Shown here piece after piece: positions 1 to 12,175 of a DNA stretch of 64,000 nucleotides. Location of the stretch: contig JAYKKI010000032.1 of NCBI GenBank assembly GCA_039881145.1, positions 10,169,001 through 10,233,000 on the forward strand, in the 5' to 3' direction. Origin of the DNA: Druceiella hillmani (Eukaryota; Arthropoda; Insecta; Lepidoptera; Hepialidae). Positions within the stretch are counted from its first letter, which is position 1. Each line of letters starts with the position of its first letter. The notes beneath the pieces were generated by a model. That model saw nothing but the letters and a program-made list of their open reading frames with translations, was not told where the DNA came from and did no database searches. The translations under genes were made by a program, and so were the position numbers.

Positions 1-594
1 TGTCGTCAAAAAAAGGATCAATATTATAAATTTTTCTGAAAATTGAAATATCGTAGAAAGAATATAGGATTAAATTAACGTTTTTTGATATCAATCCTAA
101 ATTAGTTTTTGTTAATTTTAGCTAAGTTTATTTGAACTCTAAGACTAGCTTGTAAAACAGGATATTTTAACGTGATTTATTATGTTAATCCTTACACGAG
201 TGCTAAGACTTTAAAATATCTAAATCTTCACGAACGACAGGAATAAAACCTTGCGATACAATCATGGCAAAGATAATAATTATTAAAATATATTTTAAAA
301 AACCGGCTTCAAAAAAGTAGGCACCAAAATTTAAAAAGTTATTAAACCAAACCTTTCTTAAATCAGTTTATAAGAAAAGTTTTATTTTAGAATTTTAGTC
401 ATTAATAGTATTAATCATCACACTGTATTTAAATTTTCCTCATTTTCTTTCTTAGAACGTTGTACAATTATTAAAAGTCGCGGGCAAAAGTTAGCATGAA
501 TATTTATTATAAATAATTATCTTTTTGTCCAAAGTTATTTATCAACAACTCCCCGAAGCAAAGCGATAGCAGTAGCCGCAAGTGGTTAGCTGTT
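1..594. other. AT-rich sequence without recognised features
   Basis: No open frame, RNA gene or repeat could be recognised on either strand. The last 40 bases become slightly richer in G+C just before the minisatellite starts. Confidence 0.5.
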
Positions 595-1244
595 AGCAGT
601 TGAAGAATTCCATTTTATATATCTAAAGTCCAACATCAGATCTTGCAAAGTAACAGTTACCAATCGCTAATATCTTGAGTCACGGTTTATTTACTGAAAT
701 TCTTTAATGTATAGCATTGTTCATCTTTAGAACTCATCATAAACCTGGCCGATGGTGTAGTTATATTGGAAAGTAAAACAGCTAGTAGCAAATATCTTGA
801 ATGCCGATTGATTTATAATCACCCCTTAAGGAATTCCATTGTTTAACTCCAGAACTCGTCGTCAGACTCTGACGACGTGTTTGTTAGTCAAAGTAACGAC
901 TACCAATAATAAATATATTGAATTCACGGGTAATTTACTGCCATCTATTACGGAGTTACATTATTTGCCCCCAGAAATCATGAGTCGATGATGTGGTCAG
1001 TTTGCAATGTGACAGTTACTAGGAGCAAAAATGTTAAATCATTGTTAATTTATTACCATCCCTTTAGTAGTTTAATTTTTCATCTCCAGAACTCATCATC
1101 AGACCCTGTCCTGGCCGGTGGTGAACTTATTTTTAAAGTAACAGCTACCATTTGCAAATATCTTGAATGCCGGTTAACTTATTACATCTTAAATGCTGGT
1201 TAACTTATTACGGAAGAAAACGGGAGATATGTAGAATTAGTGGT

Positions 1245-1657
1245 ATAATCTTGTTCTAACTTTCAGATACCCTTGCTATTATCTAAATATATTACTAAGA
1301 ATAACTTCCATTTCATTTTATTACATACATCGGAACATTTGCATTGTATAACCTCATAGAATAACATCAATTGAATTTATTACCCTCACTAAAATTTTAT
1401 ATGATATAACTCTAGGAAACATAATAAAACCTACACCGCTCCCCTGCGATAAACTCATTAATATAAGCAGTGGGAAAACTCACACGAACCCGGCTTCCGC
1501 CGTTGTTTTTGAAACATATAAATGCTGTTGGATGTTCGTAAGAGTTAATCTTTGCTAATAGCCCACCTGAAGATGTTGTAATACAACGAAACCTAGGTCG
1601 TGGTAAAGAACTTGAAGAAGGTAGATATAATACTACATCACGTAGTTTCATTTAATT
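1245..1657 (+). mobile_element. Penelope-like element, 5'-truncated copy (3' untranslated end only)
   Basis: The sequence aligns through its whole length with the reverse complement of 46240-46680, the 3' end of the coding PLE remnant at 46-48 kb. Shared landmarks are CGGAACATTTGCATTGTATA, ACACCGCTCCC, CAGTGGGAAAA, CCCGGCTTCCGC, the hammerhead segment at about 1561-1604 and the terminal ACATCACGTAGTTTCA. It keeps no coding sequence and sits inside the minisatellite. The open frame on the opposite strand here is a by-product of the repeat and is not a gene. Confidence 0.85.
1561..1604 (+). ncRNA. Candidate small (dimer-type) hammerhead ribozyme, apparently intact
   Basis: In order: CCAC (stem I, 5' side), CTGAAGA at 1567-1573 (fits CUGANGA), one extra T, GTTGT-AAT-ACAAC (5 bp stem II), GAAA at 1588-1591, then ACCTAGGT, a palindrome that would give a 3 bp stem III in cis or a longer one between two molecules. 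GTC with predicted cleavage after C1599 follows, then GTGG (stem I, 3' side). Family knowledge: PLEs encode minimal type-I hammerheads, including small variants that cleave as dimers. Cleavage itself is inferred. The extra T between core and stem II departs from the textbook core. Confidence 0.7.
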
Positions 1658-1910
1658 GTTATTACTACCCATTAAGGAATTTCATTGTTCATCTTCAGAA
1701 GTCATCATCAGATCGTGACCTGGTTAATGACGTAGTTATTTTGCAAAAGTATAATAGCTACCTGTAGAAAATTTCTCAAATTATAGTTGATTTACTACCA
1801 TTTGTATAGAAGTTCCATCGTTCATTTTCAGACTTCATCATCAGATCGTTATCATATTTACGTAGTTACAAAAATTATCACCCAAATGGATCCAGAAATC
1901 TTGTGAAAAT

Positions 1911-4199
1911 CGGTGTACATAAATCCAAAAAATATACTCGTCAGACGTATTATTTCATTATTAATTGAAGTCAGTTAAAAATGAAATTAATATTCCGGTA
2001 TATTTCATAAACAAATGTAAATTTTTTGATAAACATCTTTACCTTTGTTTAAAAAATTATGACATACGCCGTTGTACGCTGTTATGTAAATCACTCAATT
2101 ATGATATTCTGTGTATTATATAATGGAGATTAGGCTATGAAATTGAAAAAATCGTGATCGTTAGATATGGTTTAAATTTTCTGACAAATCAGGTACAAGG
2201 AAGAATTTTCTCAAATTTTTTAATTTTTGTTCTCTCAATTAATACATGTATAAAAATATGTCCGATTATTTTCCTGTCGAACGTCATCGCGTTGTATTAA
2301 AATATGACAAAAATATATAGCGAAAAGAAAGCATACTCTCGGAGAAAATATGTGCTATCTGAATTAAAAGTTTTAACAGAAAGTTTCCTGAAAATATTAA
2401 AAAACTTTTCGTCTTTATAACATTAGTCCACATAGCATACCCAAACTCCTGTTTGAGTCTGTTTATGCTGCCGCAAAAACGGAAATTTTAAATCACATTT
2501 TTCTTACAGCCCTTACTTAAATACAATTTTGCATTGAAGTCAAATTTTCCTCTCAACATATCTAAACTATTTTAGCGTGTACAACACTACTAGTTCATTA
2601 TATATATGTTTTATTTTTTAGTTCCAATTTTCATTTCCAGACATATTACTTATATCTTAACAAAAGGATTTTCGTGTCTATGTTATCCTCAAAGTACCCT
2701 TTAGCCTCCATTACAAAAAAGAAGCATGAGCTTTAATGGTATATATGTTTTAGTATTACAATATACCACACTGAAAACCTCTATATTACATAGAAACTTA
2801 AACTGTAAATAATTAAATGGGCAACATTAAAATTTAGAAAGAGAATTGATTCTATTTATACAGCTCCCATTATTTACTTTATGTTTTATTCAAGAGCATT
2901 GTTTTCCTTTTTAGTGAGAGATTGGATTGGATTAAAACTTTAAGAAATAAGAGAAGCAGAAGTAGAAGTAGGGTAGGGTAAAGTAGTTAATGTCTTAACG
3001 GCACCACTTTCTCATCATGAAGATATTAATATTTTGTACGCAAATTAACTTTGAAAATTAATATTCTAAGAAAATTAATCCTCACTTTTAACGCCGAATT
3101 TTGGAAACCGGATTGTGGTAAGGGATAATTCAATAACTCTTGTAGAGATCAACTGTTATGCGTAAATGTTGTAAAAAAGTGAACTGACGAAACTATAAAC
3201 ATATTATATCTAAGATTAACATGAATTTCTAATCTACCCCAAGTCGACTAGTTTGAAATAACATTTTATTTTTTCAAGGCAATAAGGTGGAATCGATTTG
3301 AAGTTTCAATATTGTAGCAAGCTGTAAAATACATATAATGTTGGTAAGTTTTACGACTAAGCGGATTTATAGAGCTAGTGACGACAGAGTACAGAAGCGC
3401 TTTGAAAAGTTTCAAAAGTTCGCCCGTTCCGAGTTTTCAATTGATGGGGTTATGAAAAATAATTAATCTTAAGTCACCGGGAGAGTGGAACTGGATATTA
3501 AGAATTTAAAATATTTTTTCTTAATGTAAATAGTGGACTAAAATATACAGATTTTCAGTTCATACTAAATGTTTCTAGCTAGGTTCTGGTCTACTTTATT
3601 AGTTATTCTTTGACTATCTTGTGAAATGTTCTTGAATTATTTGCATTTTAATATACGTACATAACTAATTAAAATAGTTTTTGAATATCTTGAATCATCA
3701 GAATTGCCAATATAAGCAATCCATGATACCTAATTTTATTGCACTGGAAATATTTACAATGTCATATCAAGAATAATGAAGAAATCCGCAGTGTCTTGTC
3801 TAATCACTATTGAAGAATTAAGTAATTTATATTACAAAACACCCTCTCAATGATTCCAGAATTTTTATAAAATAATGTTGAAGCTTTTTAATATTAAAAT
3901 CGGATACATATGATTCAAAAATATATTGGGTACCTTATTGCTTTACATTTCTGAAATCTGGATATTGTTTATTTGGTTATAATATCATTGTCAAAAAACG
4001 AATTAAAGAAATGGAAACTGAATGAAATCTCCAAGAACCCAGTTATAAAAACAAATTAAAATCCCATTAATAATATCATTCGTTATATAAAATTACACCT
4101 CTGTAAAATGTATTAAGCTCTTAGTAGGTTACTCTAATAGTCTTTCATCTCCCGTGATGAATAATAATTAAAAACTTGTCAACATAATATTATCACCTA
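1911..4199. other. AT-rich sequence without recognised features
   Basis: Only short chance open frames are seen. A purine-rich run of GAAG/GTAG repeats lies near 2950-2985. No repeat family or RNA gene was recognised. Confidence 0.5.
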
Positions 4200-4375
4200 C
4201 GTTTTATCAATTAACGCATATATGCCAAGGCTATGTTCCGATCCGCCAGTACACAGCTGTCATACCACCCTCAGCATACGCGTCCAACCACTATGAAACG
4301 CCATTTTCAACCTCGTTAATAAAACATTTTCAATGCCCCCAAACGTCATAGACTCAAGATTTCGGCAAACCATTA
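4200..4375. other. GC-richer island of unknown nature
   Basis: This stretch is clearly richer in G+C and CpG than the several kb around it (for example CCGATCCGCCAG, CATACGCGTCC, AACGCCATT, CCCCCAAACG). No long open frame or splice-framed exon could be recognised. It may be a regulatory element or a single-copy conserved block; nothing in the window confirms either. Confidence 0.25.
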
Positions 4376-6015
4376 TGTGGAAAATTAATAATTAGCGAAA
4401 CTCTAAAACACATATAGTTTCTTCAAGTTATAAGCATAAATTTGTTTATACAGCTTTAAATATTCATACCTGTTCAAATGCATCGGGCGTGAGCACATGC
4501 GTAAAATATGATTACGTGAAAAATGTTTGCACACGAATATATACGTACACGTGGCATACACATAGAGAAACGATTAAATACGTATTGGTATATTTTTAAT
4601 TTGCTATTTTTAATTATCTTGCAAAAAATATTGCACTAAAATTTTCCGGAAAACGCAATAAAAATAAATACAAAAATATCAAAATAAATAAAAAATATTT
4701 GTTATTATGACTGAGGTAAAATCATAGTGTAATTATAAAACATATACGAAACTCTGTTTTCATTATATTCTTAACCACAGCAACCTCAGAAACCTAATAA
4801 TTCCAAGAAGTAACCAAAAACAACGATATGCGGAAATTAGATCACCGTTAAATGATTGTAAGTCGATGAACTTTACGGTGATGTTAGTTTTCGTGTGACA
4901 GCAATTTAAAATGGTTCATTTGATTAATTACAATAAACACAGCATGTATATATTATAATCCCTCAAATTAATTTCTAATGGTTAAATACAGTGAGGTATG
5001 AAATGGATCTGAACACATATTTAAAATGGATAAATTAATGTATTTCTGTGGATTCCCAAATGTCACTGATATGCATAATTGTAAATTGGTATCTATATAC
5101 TGGTATCTATATGCATAATTGTAAATTGGTATCTATATACTACTGCTGTGGTAAATTGGTAACTACTGGCCAACAAATTTAAAATTTTGACAATTCAATT
5201 CTATCACATTGATGACATTCCCGTCTTTAAACTGTTTCTCTCATTTACTCGTACTTTTTTAAATTTCGCCAATATTTTTTATAAAATATTGTTTATAATC
5301 ATTATGAAATATTGTTTAAAATTGAAAACCGTATATAATTATTTTAAAACTAAAACAATAAAAAAACATTAATCCACTTACGTTGAAGACAAAAAACTAA
5401 CAATACTTATGTATATCAACAATGGTAATATAAACGTTTTTAAAGACGTCAAGTTCATTGCATGATTCTTTACAACTTTATTTACAGCAGTTGAACGGAA
5501 CTTGGCACATCATATTATTTTTCTTACTTCTGTGTATACTATTGACCAGAATTTCCGTTTTTCAAGATTGTAACCACTCTGCAAGCACAAGCTTGAGATA
5601 AATACAATTTTGGGCCAGCCAAATGTCAGTAAAACTTGTCTAATAAAAAAATCTTCCAACGAATTAAATTTCTAAATTCCATATTAGAATTCCTTTAAAC
5701 ATTTTTGGCTAAGTTCCCATTCTACACAATTTTGCAGTGTATACTCATAATAAAGAACGCCTTATCATATCCAAAAAAATAACCGTGCTGCTCCTCTTAA
5801 TATTATCGCAATATCATTAATTCAGGGCGAAATTTTTCTTCGTATTACGTATTATAGAGAAAATACAGGGAAACTTCTAAAGCTTCTTTCTGCTAGCCAT
5901 AAAAAGGATTATCGGTAATCAAAACGAATTTATTTTTAGCGTTTTATGGAATTTTTTTTCACAGAATAAACCCACTTACCATTAGACAATATCCTTATTT
6001 ATTTATATACTCTAA
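4376..6015. other. AT-rich sequence, mostly featureless
   Basis: Apart from a short tandem duplication (5071-5150), only chance open frames and homopolymer runs are present. The end merges into a long TA microsatellite. Confidence 0.45.
5071..5150. repeat. Two-unit tandem duplication, 40 bp period
   Basis: ATGCATAATTGTAAATTGGT followed by ATCTATATACT occurs at 5071 and again at 5111 with essentially no differences. A partial third GTAAATTGGTA follows at 5151. The near identity points to a recent slippage duplication. Confidence 0.85.

Positions 6016-6020
<5 letters not shown>

Positions 6021-6086
<66 letters not shown>
6021..6086. repeat. (TA)n microsatellite
   Basis: About 66 bp of alternating TA with a single C interruption near 6066. 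Confidence 0.95.
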
Positions 6087-6611
6087 GTTTAAACTGAATG
6101 GTAAATTAAACTTTATTCTTCAAATATTTTACTTTATTATATTATTTGGGTACTCAGGGCATGTAGTATAGCCATAGTTCTTGGTACAATCAATTTTTTT
6201 CGTTTAGTGGAGAAATTGTTTTTGGGTTGAAGAATACATTATAGTTATTTTTATAGTGTTAATACATACTGAGATATCAATTTACATTTTTTCCCATGTC
6301 AAACTTTCAGTTGCATGGGTGTAGATATTTACGCAAAGAATGCGTTTTACGTTAGTAATTATATTTTGTGCTTTAGCTTTTGAGTAGTATGAATTAGGAA
6401 TAATAATATATAGAAAAAAGAAAAAAAAATGTTAAACAGAGAAGTATTTTAAAATGCGCAAAGGGTATTCGCATTTACAGAAAAAAATTAAATTAATTTT
6501 AGAGGGTATGGTTTTAGGGGTTATACGAATTATCTGCGGAACACTGATATTTTATAATGTATTATTTTATTTTGCTAAGTGGAAAAAAAAAATTTCCAAT
6601 ACTAATTTGAA

Positions 6612-6829
6612 TATTGAATATATTTGGCGTTAATTATGTAGAAATTCATTATTCACAATTAAATGAAACTACGTGATGTAGTATTATTTCTACTATCTTT
6701 AATTTCTTTACCACGCTATCTTTGCTAATATCCCACCTAAAGATGTTGTAATACAACGAAACCTAGGTCGTGATAAAGAAATTAAAGATAGTAGAAATAA
6801 TACTACATCACGTAGGTTCATTTAATTGT
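6612..6829. mobile_element. PLE-derived foldback element with inverted arms
   Basis: The left part holds the family terminus (TTGAATATATTTGGCGTTAA near 6614) followed by AAATGAAACTACGTGATGTAG. The right arm (about 6769-6827) is the reverse complement of the left arm (about 6657-6716). Both arms carry the private variant CTATCTTTAATT where other copies read CTTTCTTTAATT, so the arms were copied from each other. The right arm has the hammerhead segment, but the core reads CTAAAGA (6737-6743), a G-to-A change expected to inactivate it; the left arm lacks the segment. Flanks 6591-6608 and 6830-6845 look like a decayed target duplication. The element is bounded by AT-rich DNA and has no coding capacity. 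Confidence 0.8.
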
Positions 6830-6925
6830 AATTCCAAAACTAAAATAAAATAACTTGATTGCACCTATACGAAGACGGAGCGTGTTGCTACGCATACAAA
6901 CTTTATTAATCACACACGTGTGCGA

Positions 6926-6927
<2 letters not shown>

Positions 6928-6980
<53 letters not shown>

Positions 6981-6990
6981 CACACACACA
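6928..6990. repeat. (TA)n microsatellite ending in (CA)n
   Basis: About 46 bp of TA followed by a short CATATACACACACACA tail. Confidence 0.95.
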
Positions 6991-8161
6991 GGATACGGCA
7001 ATGATTCAACTGAATATAATGTAAAATAAGGGCTCACGAAAGTGTATACTTTAGAAGATATCCATCATATGAAATACTTTTAATTACTGTGTGTCTATAT
7101 TTTTATTTATTGACACACATTAATCTATACTGGGTCGAGATTATTTGATGAAAATACAAAATAAGAAATTGGGTGAAAATGTAATTTAATAAAGCAGCTA
7201 TAAATAAATGTATTGATTTAGACCAAAACTTAAGAAAAAATTGTAAACTTTAATAATTATTTTGGAACAGTTAATTAAAAAAAATGTGTTCAAATTTACA
7301 AAAGTTTTATAAAGAGTACATACAAATTATTATACAAACTACTATGATTAATGATTTATAAACTGAAAAACAATGGAAAAAATATCTGCAAAAAACGTAC
7401 CCCGTTTTGAAAATCGATATCTTTTACAAAGTCATAGAAAAATGAAAAACAAATTATTAAAATTCTTTTTTCCTGTTGCACAAAAATTGGTGTCATAAAT
7501 GTGCATTCAGACCATTATAACAGGCAGGTTCCAGAAATCATTATAAATATTTCCTTCTTCGATGAAAATTTGCATTGGGTTCAAAGTTCATTATTCTTGG
7601 TGAAATAAAAAACATTTACTTAATGAATCTGTCATTGAAATTTTTTTACGCGGAGTTTTGTCTCACTGATATCACCATAAATGGACAAAGAGTAAGAAAA
7701 AATCCTGAGATGTCCATTCGGAACTACAATTAAAGGCAGAAAAAGCGGGCCTATGTGGCGCGTATCTATTGGGAAACTTGCGAGGACTACGACGGACAGG
7801 ATACAAATATTTCTTTTAATTTTTGATCTCTTTCTTCATCTTTATCTAACTATTCTGTTATTATAAAAGACGTGTCAGGCTAAATAAATTTATTCTAGTA
7901 TTTCAACTTCTATATATAAAATCATATTTTTATTTCACCAATCTCCAGTAGAGTCACCGCTTCAGTGCTTTTTAATTTCTGTGATCTTCATAATAATAAT
8001 AGAGTTGAGGAAATAAAGAAAATATCGCAATTTGTGAGGAGCATAGAATGTATTCATTCTATGTTGAATGAAAATGGCATATTATTGACATGGGACTGAG
8101 AATTGGGAACAATAATTTAAGAAATAATTTTTTTACTACAATTAACGTTAACGAGGTGAAG

Positions 8162-8219
8162 TTATTAAATAAAAGGTCTCTTATTAAATAAAACGTCTCT
8201 TATTAAATAAAACGTCTCT
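8162..8219. repeat. Three-unit tandem repeat, about 19-20 bp period
   Basis: TTATTAAATAAAACGTCTC occurs three times in a row with one or two differences. Confidence 0.85.
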
Positions 8220-9222
8220 CAATTGGGTATCCATAATTTACAAACTAAAAAATTTTCATTTTGGTTTAGCCATTGTTAAGGCTAAACTGTTGTATTGAAA
8301 AAAAACGCCGTAGAATGCATATTAATATTTTTTTTGATAGAAAATTAAATAAAAGTTGCAAAATTTAATAAATTTTTACTCCATAACCAGAAAAACTATA
8401 CTATAAAAAATTTTAAAGTACTCATTTCAAGAGAATAAATATTACGTACCTTAATAACCCATCAACGTGGGCTTAACTTTAATTTAACTTCTATGCTTAA
8501 CTATCGAACTTTTTCTCTCCACACGGGGATAAATCAGTAATAACGAAAAACCTATCTTAAATTCCTTTTCTTCGCCTTGAGAGGGATTATTCTTAACCAA
8601 TAGGGATTTATTGGTCACGGTGAGAGCAATTTTGTCTCTAATGTCATAAGATTTTCTTGTATAAGGATGGAAAAATATATTATTACAAAAAGTTAATATC
8701 CTATAATATTATTCTTTATCCTTTTTATCATTTATCTCTTTTTACCACAAAGCTAAGCATTGAGCTTTAAATTTCAAGAAATTTATATTTTTATTTACTC
8801 CTAAGATAATTTTTTAAAATCTGTTAAAAATTTTCTTCAATAGGATTAACTAACATGATATGAACAAGTTTTTATTGTTTTTTATGTATGGAGGTATTGT
8901 TTTATACAAAGGTTTTAAAAAAATATTTCGTAAGAAGTCGATTAAAATATCAGCCTAAATTTTTTATGTAACTTTTCAATTTTAAAGGCGGCTGATTTAA
9001 GCTGCTGTAAAATTTGTCGCCTAGAAATCGATGAATTGATCTTTTAGTGTAATAAAAAACCCAAAAAACGGGAAATTATGAAGTACTCAATCTGACGAAC
9101 AAGGAGCTTTTAAAGGATTTTTAGTTGTAGCTCCTGCGGCTTAGATTAATATATAGTCAGACAATAATAATAGTAAAGAAGATAAATTAAGTAACCTCGA
9201 TTTTCTGATCGTAAGTTTTTCT

Positions 9223-9320
9223 GTTACCGTTTTCATTCTGTTATTGTTATAAACCACAACGACTCATTAATCCGTTACCTTTTTCATTCTGTTGTTGTCA
9301 TAACCATAACGACTCATTAG
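9223..9320. repeat. Two-unit tandem duplication, 51 bp period
   Basis: GTTACCGTTTTCATTCTGTT at 9223 recurs at 9274, and the shared similarity runs on to AACGACTCATTA in both units, with a few substitutions and one or two single-base gaps. Confidence 0.8.
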
Positions 9321-10319
9321 AGCTTTCGTTTTTCATCCGCCTCGAACACATATTTGAATGTACTTCTGGATTCGCAAAGTTTTAAGGTGGTTCTATAATT
9401 TATCTTTTCTCATAGCTGATGTTTGGATTAAAAATTCCTTAACTTTTTTGTTGACCAGAACGCATGCCTTCAAAAGTGTTTTTAGTAGTTTATTCAGCTT
9501 ATTTAGCATGTAATTTTAAGCTTTCTCCTTTGCTTGATTTAACGTAAATTAATTATTACAAAATTGACGAATTACCCATTTCTGACATTTATGTCAAAGT
9601 ATGATGCTCATTCACCTGTAATTTAGAAGAGATACATTTCGGTTTCCGTATTCCAACAATTATTATCGATCTAAATCTTCCGATGTACTTATATCCATAC
9701 TTAAGATTGAATCGGCTGGAACAACAGGAATCAAGTTAATAATGTGTATTCGTTTGTAGTATTCAACTTACATATTGCCGCATGGTCAGCTGTTTGCACT
9801 TGACACATTCCGAAATACAACGTTTAAAAAAATTACACAAGTATTCAACGTGGCCATAAAAATTATAATAAAAAAGAAATATAAAAAATTACTTCAAAAT
9901 AGAATGTTATGGTATGAGACACGATACATTTTACAGAATTTTTAATTCAACACCAAACCGAAACTAAGGTGTCAAACATGAGCAGTAGTAAAATCGAATA
10001 TTTCGTAAGTATAGACGAAACCATCAGAGTTAAGATAAAAAGTATTAAAGTTTCACGGTATATAGTTCGTAGATCAATTATTTAGTAATATTCGAATATC
10101 ACGTAATATTGGTACATAAAAAGAAATCCTTCAAAATTTAATAACTTGTTATATATATTAGAAATAATTTTGCTTGCCATTTCTAAATAATTTGGAGACG
10201 CTATAAAATTAATAGAAAAGAGTTTAAAATATTTTCAATATAAAATTAAGAAATTTCGAATTAATTTTCCTTTCCTGATACCTTTAAGCCCTTATTTGTA
10301 TTAACGGTGACGTATATCA

Positions 10320-10378
10320 TACGTCAATTATATAATATTATATATATATATATTATATATTATATAATTAATATAGTA
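10320..10378. repeat. AT-only imperfect palindrome
   Basis: Alternating TA flanked by mirrored ATTATATAATATT blocks gives a self-complementary stretch. This is a typical unstable simple-sequence site. Confidence 0.7.
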
Positions 10379-10504
10379 ATTAGATTCAAAAGAAATCAAA
10401 ATGTGTAATAAAATGATATTATTTTCAGACCAGTTACTTTACGCGATAATTTGATAAATAAATAAAAAATACAATTTAAAAAAAAAACCATTCCTGGTGC
10501 CCCC

Positions 10505-10650
10505 TTTTTTTAGGGTTCTCTACCTAAATAAGAAAAAACGAACCCTTTTAGGATCATTTCGTTATCCATCTGTTTGTCTAGAGCCTTTTCTTTAGAAACG
10601 CGTGGAGGTAGCAAGTTGAAGTCTTGAAAGTCATCAGATTTTGATTGAAG
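10505..10650 (+). repeat. 5' fragment of a dispersed repeat family
   Basis: Landmarks AACCCTTTTAGGATCATTTCG, a CTGTTTGTCTAGA run, CTTTAGAAACGCGTGGAGGT and AGCAAGTTGAA match in order the start of the element at 58598-59108 (CCTTAAAGG, CTTTTTCTCAGGAACGCGTG, AAGGTGTCAAG) and, more weakly, 40055-40590. From memory this resembles repeats common in insect genomes with CTGTCTGTC runs and GGAACGCGTGGAGGTATCAAG; a repeat-library search would decide. No coding capacity is visible. Confidence 0.55.
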
Positions 10651-10967
10651 TCATCAGATTTTCTTTAGTTATAGTCGGAAAAACTGTCTCGTGACACGAA
10701 GTTTTTTTTTATTTAATTAAAATTAAGCTTCGACGTTTAACTTTAATGATATGATATTAGTTGATTATTACATATATGTCATACGTAATCATGTCATAAT
10801 TCTATTTGGTTCTATTGACTCATATATACTTATGATATAAAGGTCGAGCGGGCCGCGATGATATAAAGACACACGCACTAATTTAACCCCGATTATTTAT
10901 TTATATATTACAAAATACGTTTTGCGTCACCCCAGCTGTGTTGAAGGCGAGGAATGCTATTTAGGGT

Positions 10968-11480
10968 ATGCTTTTAATAAAAACATAAATTAATGTCACT
11001 CATGTAAGTAATCACCATAAGTTTTTAGTTATAGTTCAGAAATAACGAAGTCAATAAATTAGTGATGACTTAGCATAACGACTAAAGAAAAATAAGTTAA
11101 ATTAGGTACACATGAGTTCAAAATTTGCATGCTTTTAATAAAAACATAAAATATGTATGCTTTTAATGAAAACATGAATTAATGTCACTCGTGTAAGTAA
11201 CCATCATATAAGTTTTTAGATACACTTCATAAATAATGAAAACAATAGATTAGTGATGACTTAGCATAACCACTAAAGAAAAATAAGTTAAATTAGGTAC
11301 ACGAGTTCAAAATTTTCATGCTTTTAATAAAAACATAAATTGATGTCACTCGTGTAAGTAATCACCATAAGTTTTTAGTTATAGTTCAGAAATAACGAAG
11401 TCAATAAATTAGTGATGACTTAGCATAACCACTAAAGAAAAATAAGTTAAATTGGATACACATGAGTTCTAAATTTTCAT
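10968..11480. repeat. Three-unit tandem repeat, about 162 bp unit
   Basis: Units begin with ATGCTTTTAATAAAAACATA at about 10968, 11157 and 11318 and end with GGTACACATGAGTTCAAAATTT. A 27 bp extra start of a unit lies at 11129-11156. Units 1 and 3 are nearly identical while unit 2 has more changes (for example CATCATATAAG, TACACTTCATAAATAATG). The sequence after the third unit (11481 on) is unrelated. Confidence 0.9.
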
Positions 11481-11557
11481 TTGTACAATACCTTTGTTTT
11501 TTAACTTGTTGATGCCTTGAAAGGACTTCCGAAGAAAATGCTTTTGAAGCTTCATTG

Positions 11558-11599
11558 ACTGAAATAGACTAAAATACTAGATGTTGAGTCTATTTCAGT
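11558..11599. repeat. Perfect 13 bp inverted repeat with 16 nt loop
   Basis: ACTGAAATAGACT (11558-11570) and AGTCTATTTCAGT (11587-11599) are exact reverse complements. It begins about 75 bp after the 162 bp tandem array. Confidence 0.85.
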
Positions 11600-12034
11600 G
11601 GTACTATTGTAATGTTTTTTGCAAATCCTTTCAATTCGGTACATACAATATTTCTCATAACGATATGAAAATTAACTTAATCTTAAGGTGCTAAATGATG
11701 AACATACAAAATCTAAAATTGAAGCCATTTCTTTTTATTATCGAGCCATTAATTTTACGTTTAGAATGATTGATTGTATTAGAAAAGCTGTATCTTTTAT
11801 TTAACTATAAATTAAGAAAATATCTTTGTTACTTTTTATGTGGTAAATAAATCAAGAAAAACAAACGAGAAAATCCATATTGCAATTCATGGAGTTTTCC
11901 CTCATTTTACTGATTATATTACACAATATGAATTGTGAAAAGAATAATTCCCTACATTTACATGTATGTATATAAGTGGTCTATTTAATTTAGGAAAATC
12001 TGTAAATATTCTGCGGAATGAATGAACTAAGCTG

Positions 12035-12108
<74 letters not shown>

Positions 12109-12116
12109 ATGTATAC

Positions 12117-12172
<56 letters not shown>
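12035..12172. repeat. Long (TA)n microsatellite with GTATG interruptions
   Basis: About 138 bp of TA with a few GTATGTATATG interruptions near 12100-12135. Open frames encoding Tyr-Ile runs here are artefacts of the repeat. Confidence 0.95.

Positions 12173-12175
<3 letters not shown>

Larger units (their letters stand above)
595..1910. repeat. Degenerate minisatellite, about 120 bp unit, interrupted by a PLE end
   Basis: A motif like AGAACTCATCATCAGA recurs near 729, 851, 973, 1088, 1697 and 1830, with a weaker copy near 625. Each is followed by similar blocks (CCTGGCC, GTAACAGCTACC, AAATATCTTGAATGCCGG, TTATTACCA). Spacings are 122, 122, 115 and about 133 bp. The jump from 1088 to 1697 is explained by the 413 bp PLE insertion at 1245-1657. 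Units differ by many substitutions, so the array is old. No function is visible. Confidence 0.8.
6991..10310. other. AT-rich sequence with two small tandem repeats
   Basis: No coding or RNA gene was recognised. 7740-7800 and 8460-8640 are slightly richer in G+C. A short perfect hairpin CATAGAATG/CATTCTATG lies at 8042-8063. Confidence 0.45.

Noticed and set aside
845..1110. CTGATGA on the minus strand of the minisatellite units as a hammerhead core
   Set aside because: No stem II followed by GAAA and no stem III or cleavage triplet in the right places.
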